From Roseateles oligotrophus (GTDB lineage Bacteria > Pseudomonadota > Gammaproteobacteria > Burkholderiales > Burkholderiaceae_C): a stretch of DNA of 64,000 bases. How positions within the stretch are numbered: position 1 is the stretch's first letter; each line of letters opens with the position of its first letter. Under the pieces are notes generated by a model, which did no database searches, had not been told where the DNA came from, and worked only from the letters and a program-made list of their open reading frames with translations. The DNA lies in NCBI RefSeq assembly GCF_025717515.1, contig NZ_JAJIRN010000007.1, forward strand, positions 1 to 64,000, read 5' to 3'. The translations under genes were made by a program, and so were the position numbers. Positions 58,648-64,000 of the stretch are shown in pieces.

Positions 58648-60617
58648 TGGCTCCGATGCCCGCTCCGGCATTTGGCCTTGATGGAGCTTTGCTGCCTTGT
58701 GCGGCCGCATTGCTTGATGCCGAGGGCAAGGTTTTGCGCGCCAATGCCTTGTGGCCAGCAGAGCTGGGGGGGGACTGGGCCGGCTTGGCTCCGGCCGAAC
58801 GGGCGCGTTTGCTGGCGGCGCTGGCCGGTGCGGCCGATTTCGAGTTGTGCTTGCTCGGGCGTTACATGCTCCGTGCGCGCTGGGACGCGCTGCAGACCAT
58901 GTTTGTCTGCATCGGGCTCAGCAGTGCGGAAACCGAGCAGCGGGTCGCCATCAATCGGGCGGTGATCGAATCGGAGGCGCGGCTGGAGAAATTCATGCAG
59001 GCCTCGATGGAGGGCATCGTCTTTCATCGCGACGGCCTGGTCGCCGATGTCAACCCGCCCTTGTGCGATTTGCTTGGCTACCGGCTGCAAGATTTGCTCG
59101 GCCGGTCCGTGCTTGATTTCGTCAGCGCCGAGGAGCGCGCCAAGGTCATGGCGGTGATGAACGCCGGCCGCGAGTTGACCTATGAAACCGTCATGCTGCA
59201 CCGGGAGGGCCACAGCATTGGGGTCGAGTTGATTGTGCGCACGCTTGAGCTCGGGGGAGAGCCGCTGCGCATGGTGATCGTGCGAGACATTCGCGAACGA
59301 CTGGCCGCGCAGGCCCGCATCCACTATCTCGCGCATCACGACGATCTGACCGGCCTATTGAACCGCAGCGCCTTCATGGAACAGGTGCAGGAACTGATCG
59401 CGGCGGCCACGCTGGAGCAGCGCAGCTTGGCCCTGCTCTTCATCGATCTAGATAATTTCAAACGGGTCAATGATTCGCTCGGTCATCTTGAGGGCGACAA
59501 GGTTTTGAAGACGGTGGCCGAGCGCATCAGCGATTGCCTGCGTGCGACCGATTTGGTGGCGCGTTTCGGCGGCGATGAGTTCGTCATTCTGCTGGAGCAT
59601 GTGCAGGATCGTGCCGATGTGCTGGTGGTGCTGATGGCCTTGTTGGCGGTCGTCGAAGTTCCGGTGGATGCGATTGGCTGCGTGCTGACCGTCACGCCGT
59701 CCATTGGTGTGGCGATGTATCCGGCGCATGGTGCGAGAGCCGAGGACTTGATCCAGCATGCCGACATGGCCATGTATCTGGCCAAGGCAAAGGGCCGCGC
59801 CAGCTATTGCTTTTATGAGCCCAGCCAAATGGACAGCGCTTTTGCTGAGCTGGTGCTTGAAGGCCAGTTGGTGCAGGCGATAGAGCGTGATGAATTTGTC
59901 TTGTACTTTCAGCCGCAGGTGGCGGCCGGCAATGGCGATTTGATCGGTGCCGAGGCCTTGCTGCGCTGGCAACATCCGCAGCGCGGCTTGATCGGCCCCG
60001 ATGCTTTTATCGATGTGGCCGAGCGGCACCGGCTGATGCTGGATCTGGGTGCCTGGGTGATGCGAGCGGCGGCGCTGCAGGCGCGTGCCTGGCATCTGCG
60101 CGGTATCGCTCCGGTACGGATTGCCGTCAATCTGTCGCGCATGGAATTTCGCTTGGACGGTTTTGCCGAACTGGTCGCCAAGGTGTTGCGCGAATTGGAA
60201 GTGCCCGGTGAATGGCTGGAGTTGGAGTTGACCGAGCGCATGTTGATGGACGAGATCGCCAGTGCGCCGGCGACGCTTGCCGCCTTGCGGGCGTTGGGGC
60301 TGACGGTGTCGGTGGATGACTTCGGCACCGGCTACACCTCCTTGGCACATCTGACCCGCTTGCCGCTGGACAAGCTCAAGATCGACCAGAGCTTTGTGGC
60401 GCCTTTGCCGGCAGACCAGGGCGCGGCGGCGATCGTTCGGGCGGTGATTCAAATGGCCGCGGGCCTTGGGCTGCAAGTCAGCGCCGAGGGCGTCAGAACG
60501 CCGGTCCAGCGGCAATTGCTGGTCGAATGGGGGTGCGACGGCCTGCAGGGCGAAATGATTGGCGAGCCGATGTCGGTGCAGGCGTTCGAGCATTGGTTGG
60601 CGCAGCGCGCTCGTTAG
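58647..60617 (+). CDS. PAS-GGDEF-EAL dual c-di-GMP enzyme
   Basis: 656 residues, soluble. A PAS domain lies at about 110-225 (S-M-E-G-I-V-F-H-R-D-G), a GGDEF domain at about 230-390 with intact R-F-G-G-D-E-F and inhibitory site R-A-T-D, and an EAL domain from about 400 with E-A-L-L-R-W, E-L-T-E-R-M-L, D-D-F-G-T-G-Y and K-I-D-Q-S-F-V. Both activities look possible. The ATG shares one base with the glycosylase stop, so it is co-translated with the tsaB-rimI-UDG operon. Confidence 0.93.
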   Translation: MAPMPAPAFGLDGALLPCAAALLDAEGKVLRANALWPAELGGDWAGLAPAERARLLAALAGAADFELCLLGRYMLRARWDALQTMFVCIGLSSAETEQRVAINRAVIESEARLEKFMQASMEGIVFHRDGLVADVNPPLCDLLGYRLQDLLGRSVLDFVSAEERAKVMAVMNAGRELTYETVMLHREGHSIGVELIVRTLELGGEPLRMVIVRDIRERLAAQARIHYLAHHDDLTGLLNRSAFMEQVQELIAAATLEQRSLALLFIDLDNFKRVNDSLGHLEGDKVLKTVAERISDCLRATDLVARFGGDEFVILLEHVQDRADVLVVLMALLAVVEVPVDAIGCVLTVTPSIGVAMYPAHGARAEDLIQHADMAMYLAKAKGRASYCFYEPSQMDSAFAELVLEGQLVQAIERDEFVLYFQPQVAAGNGDLIGAEALLRWQHPQRGLIGPDAFIDVAERHRLMLDLGAWVMRAAALQARAWHLRGIAPVRIAVNLSRMEFRLDGFAELVAKVLRELEVPGEWLELELTERMLMDEIASAPATLAALRALGLTVSVDDFGTGYTSLAHLTRLPLDKLKIDQSFVAPLPADQGAAAIVRAVIQMAAGLGLQVSAEGVRTPVQRQLLVEWGCDGLQGEMIGEPMSVQAFEHWLAQRAR

Positions 60618-60631
60618 GCGGCAGGGGTTTT

Positions 60632-60637
60632 TACAAT
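60632..60637 (+). promoter_or_regulatory. -10 hexamer six bases before the methyltransferase ATG
   Basis: TACAAT, CGAGCC, ATG at 60644. TACAAT matches the consensus at five of six positions. No ribosome site. Confidence 0.5.
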
Positions 60638-60643
60638 CGAGCC

Positions 60644-61774
60644 ATGAACGCAATCAATGCCGCTGCGGCGCAGCCATCAGCTCTCGATAATTTGATCCGC
60701 CAGGCCATCCAAGATGCCGGCGGCTGGTTGGGTTTTGATCGATTCATGGCCTTGGCCTTGTATGCGCCCGAGTTGGGCTACTACAGCAATCAGCGGCGCA
60801 AGTTCGGCCTGATGCCGGGCGGCAAAGACGGCGGGTCGGACTTTGTCACCGCGCCCGAGTTGTCACCCTTGTTTGGACGAGCCTTGGCCGCCCAGGTGGG
60901 CCAGGCTTTGCAGGCCACATCAACCAGCGAAGTGTGGGAGTTCGGCGCCGGCACCGGCGCCTTGGCCGAACAAATACTGAAGGCGTTGGACGCGCAAGGC
61001 CAACAGCTAAGGCGTTACAACATCGTCGATTTGTCCGGCAGCCTGCGGCAACGCCAGGCCGAGCGACTGCAGGCTTGGGGCGACAAGCTGCGTTGGCTGG
61101 ATCAACTGCCCGAGGCCTTCGATGGGGTGGTGCTGGGCAATGAGGTGTTGGATGCGATGCCGGTTCAATTGCTGGCCTTTGATGGGCGGGTCTGGGCCGA
61201 GCGCGGTGTGACGCTGGATGAAAGTTCGGGCCGCTTTGCCTTCGCCGATCGCCCGAGCGCCGCGCGGCCGCCCGTCGATGATTTCTTGCACTTCGCCCCC
61301 GGCACGGTGACCGAGATTCATCCGCAGGCGGAAGCCTTTGTGCGCACCTTGGCCGAGCGTCTGCGGCGCGGCGCGGTGTTCTTGATCGACTATGGTTTCC
61401 CCGAGGCCGAGTACTACCATCCGCAGCGCGCCGGCGGCACGCTGATGTGCCATCACGAGCACCGTGCCGATGCCGATCCGCTGGTCTTGCTGGGGCAAAA
61501 AGACATCACCGCGCATATCAACTTCAGCGGCATTGCCTTGGCCGGTCAGGACGCGGGTCTGAGCGTGCTCGGCTACACCAATCAAGCCAACTTCCTGTTC
61601 AACTGCGGCCTGGTCGGCTTGCTGGAGGCGGCCGATTTGACCGAACGCGTGATGGCGCACAAGCTGATCGCCGAGCACGAGATGGGCGAGCTGTTCAAGG
61701 TGATCGGCTTTGCAACCGGCGAGGGCTTTGACGCCATCGGCTTTGCGGCCGGTGACCGCTCACATACCCTGTAA
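60644..61774 (+). CDS. MidA/NDUFAF7-like SAM-dependent methyltransferase
   Basis: 376 residues, DUF185 family. [14 protein letters not shown] near the start, [12 protein letters not shown], then the SAM motif E-F-G-A-G-T-G-A-L and [10 protein letters not shown]. The mitochondrial relative NDUFAF7 methylates a complex I subunit; the bacterial substrate is not known. Its 3' end overlaps the convergent cca gene by 15 bp. Confidence 0.93.
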   Translation: MNAINAAAAQPSALDNLIRQAIQDAGGWLGFDRFMALALYAPELGYYSNQRRKFGLMPGGKDGGSDFVTAPELSPLFGRALAAQVGQALQATSTSEVWEFGAGTGALAEQILKALDAQGQQLRRYNIVDLSGSLRQRQAERLQAWGDKLRWLDQLPEAFDGVVLGNEVLDAMPVQLLAFDGRVWAERGVTLDESSGRFAFADRPSAARPPVDDFLHFAPGTVTEIHPQAEAFVRTLAERLRRGAVFLIDYGFPEAEYYHPQRAGGTLMCHHEHRADADPLVLLGQKDITAHINFSGIALAGQDAGLSVLGYTNQANFLFNCGLVGLLEAADLTERVMAHKLIAEHEMGELFKVIGFATGEGFDAIGFAAGDRSHTL

Positions 61775-62986
61775 ATCGAGCAGGGCGCTCAAACGCGCCG
61801 CCTGTACGGCCCGTCCTATCGCCGGCCCGCTCTTGCCTTCAGCCAAGGCCGCTGCGCTGACCGCGCCCAGGTCAATCGCCTGCACCGCCCGCAGATCCCT
61901 CAGCAGGCGCTCGCGCTGCGGATAGGGCCTGTGTTCCAGTCCCAAGCGGCCTCGCGCGTCGCATTCGCAGGCCCAGAGCAATTGCTCAAAGCGCTCCGGG
62001 CGCCGCCAAGCGTCGCAGCGCTCCAGCAGGCGCAGCCGCGCCTCCGGGCCGAAGCTCTCGCTCTGGTGCACATGGGTGTGCTCGCGCGTCACCATCTCGG
62101 CCACCTCGCGGCAATCGGTCGGCACGCGCCAGCGCTCGCTCAGTCGCTTGACCAGCGGGACGCCGCGGCCTTCATGGCCAATATGGCGCGGCAGCAAGTC
62201 GGCCGGTGTCAGCGCCTTGCCCAGGTCGTGGCAGAGGCTGGCAAAGCGCACCGGCAGCGGCGCGCCCTGTGCGGCGCATTGGTCCAGCACCATCAGCAGG
62301 TGAATGCCGGTGTCGATCTCGGGGTGATGTGCCTCGGGTTGCGGCACGCCGAACAAGGCATCGACCTCGGGGCACAAGCGGGCCAAGGCACCGCAGTCAC
62401 GCAAGACTTGCAACATCCGCGACGGCCGCGCTTCCATCAGCCCGCGCGAGAATTCCTGCCAAACCCGCTCGGCCACCAGCGCGTCGACCTCGCCGTCCGC
62501 CACCATCTGCCGCATCAGGGCGAATGTTTCGGGAGCGACGCTGAAGTCGGCAAAGCGTGCCGCAAAGCGGGCCAGTCTGAGGATGCGCACCGGGTCTTCG
62601 GCAAAGGCCGGCGAGACATGGCGCAAGACCTTGGCGGCCAAGTCCTGTTGGCCACCATAAGGGTCGATCACCAGGCCGTCGTCGTCCTGCGCCATCGCAT
62701 TGATCGTCAGGTCGCGGCGGGCCAGGTCGTCTTCAAGCGTCACCTCGGGTGAAGCCTGGAAGTCGAAGCCGTGATAGCCGGGTGCCGTCTTGCGTTCGGT
62801 ACGCGCCAGCGCGTATTCCTCATGCGTCCGGGGATGCAAGAAGACCGGGAAATCGCGCCCGACCGGGGTGTAGCCAGCCCTCAGCATCGCTTGCGGGTCG
62901 GCGCCGACCACGACCCAGTCGTGGTCCTTGACGGGAAGGCCCATCAAGCGGTCCCGCACCGCGCCGCCCACCAAATATTGCTTCAT
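61760..62986 (-). CDS. cca: Multifunctional CCA tRNA nucleotidyltransferase
   Basis: 408 residues. The N-terminal nucleotidyltransferase domain has [10 protein letters not shown] and the catalytic D-H-D-W-V-V-V. The tRNA-binding arm follows, and an HD domain with C-H-D-L-G-K in the second half gives the phosphodiesterase/phosphatase activities of the proteobacterial form. It adds or repairs the 3' CCA of tRNAs. Start at 62986 ([11 protein letters not shown]) is the conserved one. Confidence 0.96.
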   Translation of the reverse strand: MKQYLVGGAVRDRLMGLPVKDHDWVVVGADPQAMLRAGYTPVGRDFPVFLHPRTHEEYALARTERKTAPGYHGFDFQASPEVTLEDDLARRDLTINAMAQDDDGLVIDPYGGQQDLAAKVLRHVSPAFAEDPVRILRLARFAARFADFSVAPETFALMRQMVADGEVDALVAERVWQEFSRGLMEARPSRMLQVLRDCGALARLCPEVDALFGVPQPEAHHPEIDTGIHLLMVLDQCAAQGAPLPVRFASLCHDLGKALTPADLLPRHIGHEGRGVPLVKRLSERWRVPTDCREVAEMVTREHTHVHQSESFGPEARLRLLERCDAWRRPERFEQLLWACECDARGRLGLEHRPYPQRERLLRDLRAVQAIDLGAVSAAALAEGKSGPAIGRAVQAARLSALLDLQGM

Positions 62987-63065
62987 CGCCAGTTGCCCTG
63001 TTGTAGAACTGTCATACATTCCGCTTAGAGTCGCACTCGGGTCTTTGCCTCCCCCAGATGAGGGG

Positions 63066-63095
63066 TTGTTAAGTGTTGGGTGCAGCGGCTATATT
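63066..63095 (+). promoter_or_regulatory. Sigma70 promoter of the PEP-CTERM gene
   Basis: -35 TTGTTA (63066-63071), 18-bp spacer, -10 TATATT (63090-63095). The leader is about 60 bases and includes AAAAAGGG before the ATG. Confidence 0.5.
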
Positions 63096-63160
63096 GTCAC
63101 TTGGTATTTAATTGGTACGTGCCCGCCTTGGGTGAGCCGCTACTAAAAAGGGAAAAAACA

Positions 63161-63703
63161 ATGTTGAAATTTGCTAAGTCCGCGCTGGCGGTTGCCGTTC
63201 TGGGTCTGGGTTCGGTGGCTGCGCAAGCCGCAACTACTGACTGGAATGTGCATGGCGCTTTGCAGTTTGGTGTTGGCTTCCAGGGCCCAGTGGGTGCGTT
63301 CACTGACTACTTCTTGTTCGAGATCAACCCAGCCAGCACGGTGTCCAGCACAGCGGTCGCAAACAATCTGGGCGATGGCGTGGTGTTGAATATTCTGAAC
63401 GGTAAGTATTCCGTCTGGGATGCTGGTACGGACGGCGTGGTTGGTGGTGTGGGCGCTGCGGCAGACACCCAAATTTCGGCGGACTTTCTGTTCAATGGCC
63501 TTTCGGGTAATGTGACAAATAGCGTTAGCTTGACCGCCGGCAACTACTTCTACAAGGTGACAGGCAATGCGGCGGGCATCTCTGGTGGCGCGTACACCTT
63601 GACCTCGACCTTGCAGCCGATTCCTGAGCCCACCACCTACGCCCTGCTGTTGGCCGGTCTGGGTGTTGTTGGCTTTGTGGCTCGCCGCCGCAACGCCGCC
63701 TAA
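63161..63703 (+). CDS. PEP-CTERM sorting domain protein
   Basis: 180 residues. A signal peptide (1-24, ending A-A-Q-A-A) and a beta-rich, Gly/Asn/Thr-rich body end in the sorting signal I-P-E-P-T-T-Y-A-L-L-L-A-G-L-G, a hydrophobic helix and R-R-R. Such proteins are processed by an exosortase and exported, often with exopolysaccharide. No exosortase is in the window. The body shows the F-x-F-E/N-type strand pattern of FxDxF-like PEP-CTERM proteins, so a small secreted structural protein is likely. Confidence 0.93.
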   Translation: MLKFAKSALAVAVLGLGSVAAQAATTDWNVHGALQFGVGFQGPVGAFTDYFLFEINPASTVSSTAVANNLGDGVVLNILNGKYSVWDAGTDGVVGGVGAAADTQISADFLFNGLSGNVTNSVSLTAGNYFYKVTGNAAGISGGAYTLTSTLQPIPEPTTYALLLAGLGVVGFVARRRNAA

Positions 63704-63744
63704 TCCAAGGCAAGTCGAGTTTCAGGTCGCAGGGCCTGATGTGA

Positions 63745-63769
63745 AAAGAGCGCCCTGGTGGCGCTCTTT
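63745..63769. terminator. Bidirectional terminator
   Basis: AAAGAGCGCC (63745-63754) and GGCGCTCTTT (63760-63769) with a CTGGT loop, between the convergent PEP-CTERM and glutathione S-transferase genes. Confidence 0.85.
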
Positions 63770-63790
63770 GTCATTGGCGGGTCAAAGCCA

Positions 63791-64000
63791 TCAGGCTTGC
63801 TGGCGATAGGGCTCTTCAAAGTCCAGAAAGTCTTGTTCGGCCATGGCGTCCTTGACCCAGGCGGCAACGGCCGGGTGTTGCTCGATCGCCGCGACATAGG
63901 CGGCCGCAGGGGCGCTGACGGGCAGGCCATAACGCGTTACTCGCATCACCAGCGGGGCAAAGTAGGCATCGGTGGCACCGAAGGCGCCGAACAGGAATGG
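63791..64000 (-). CDS. Glutathione S-transferase family protein, C-terminal part
   Basis: Only the last 69 residues are in the window, entering at 64000 on the minus strand and stopping at TGA 63793-63791. P-F-L-F-G-A-F-G-A-T-D-A-Y-F-A-P is the N-capping/hydrophobic-staple region of the GST C-terminal helical domain (F-G-x-x-x-x-A-D-x-x-F-A-P), then V-A-A-W-V-K-D-A-M-A-E. The catalytic thioredoxin-like domain lies outside the window. Confidence 0.88.
   Translation of the reverse strand, partial: PFLFGAFGATDAYFAPLVMRVTRYGLPVSAPAAAYVAAIEQHPAVAAWVKDAMAEQDFLDFEEPYRQQA

Noticed and set aside
63110-63135. Possible sigma54 promoter TGGTACG...CC before the PEP-CTERM gene
   Set aside because: The GC of the -12 element is one base out of the fixed GG-to-GC spacing and the element is poorly conserved; the sigma70-type site upstream fits better.
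1-64000. CRISPR arrays, tRNA or rRNA genes, prophage or origin of replication
   Set aside because: No regularly spaced repeats, no cloverleaf or rRNA sequence, no phage structural genes, and no DnaA-box cluster were recognised on reading the window.

Overview
The window looks like chromosomal DNA of a Burkholderiales betaproteobacterium, probably near the Roseateles/Paucibacter/Inhella group. The GC content is high (I judge low sixties percent). Typical Burkholderiales features are a DUF1631 protein, a CreA protein, a PEP-CTERM protein, an FFLxELY-type protein, and the order pgk ... maeB, pyk ... fba, purC ... purE, purK, Sua5. I see no tRNA, rRNA, CRISPR array, prophage or plasmid functions. 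The only complete mobile element is one IS66-family copy at the left end.

Layout. 1-4.3 kb: an IS66 element (100-2605) with imperfect terminal inverted repeats and a perfect 8-bp target duplication. It sits in the 3' end of an FFLxELY gene, and its own transposase carries an in-frame amber codon. A membrane-anchored lipase-like hydrolase follows. 4.3-9.2 kb: 4-hydroxyphenylpyruvate dioxygenase with a divergent Lrp-type regulator, a methyltransferase, an HDOD protein, a two-gene operon of very small proteins with hairpins before both start codons, and a small putative DNA-binding protein. 9.3-16.6 kb: an EF-G-like GTPase lacking the usual G3 histidine, creA, an atypical P450 plus small monooxygenase with a divergent ArsR-type regulator, a fused osmoprotectant binding-protein/permease, and an enoyl-CoA hydratase. 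16.8-18.2 kb: thymidine kinase flanked by two paralogous small Cys-rich proteins. 18.2-24.5 kb: a DeoR regulator and a hydroxyproline catabolic operon (three-subunit dehydrogenase, 2-epimerase, GntR regulator, lyase/deaminase) with a good sigma70 promoter and candidate operator.

24.6-38.5 kb is housekeeping: yajC-secD-secF, DUF1631, smg-dprA, a LysM protein, def-fmt-htpX, a lipoprotein, a head-GIN-domain protein and azlCD. 38.6-55.5 kb is carbon and purine metabolism (pgk, maeB, pyk, fba, purC, purE, purK) interspersed with a GGEEF cyclase, two periplasmic binding-like proteins, a HATPase/STAS-like regulator, a helical-repeat protein, a thioredoxin-TPR protein and a Sua5 enzyme. 55.5-64 kb: an SGNH-like lipoprotein with altered catalytic motifs, tsaB-rimI-uracil-DNA glycosylase-GGDEF/EAL, a MidA-type methyltransferase, cca, a PEP-CTERM protein, and the C-terminal end of a glutathione S-transferase running off the edge.

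The most unexpected global pattern is regulatory. At least seven genes have a TANNNT (-10-like) hexamer ending six or seven bases before the ATG and no Shine-Dalgarno sequence, the signature of leaderless transcripts. Several metabolic genes with normal leaders share a -10 followed by a GC-rich CGSCGCC-like discriminator.
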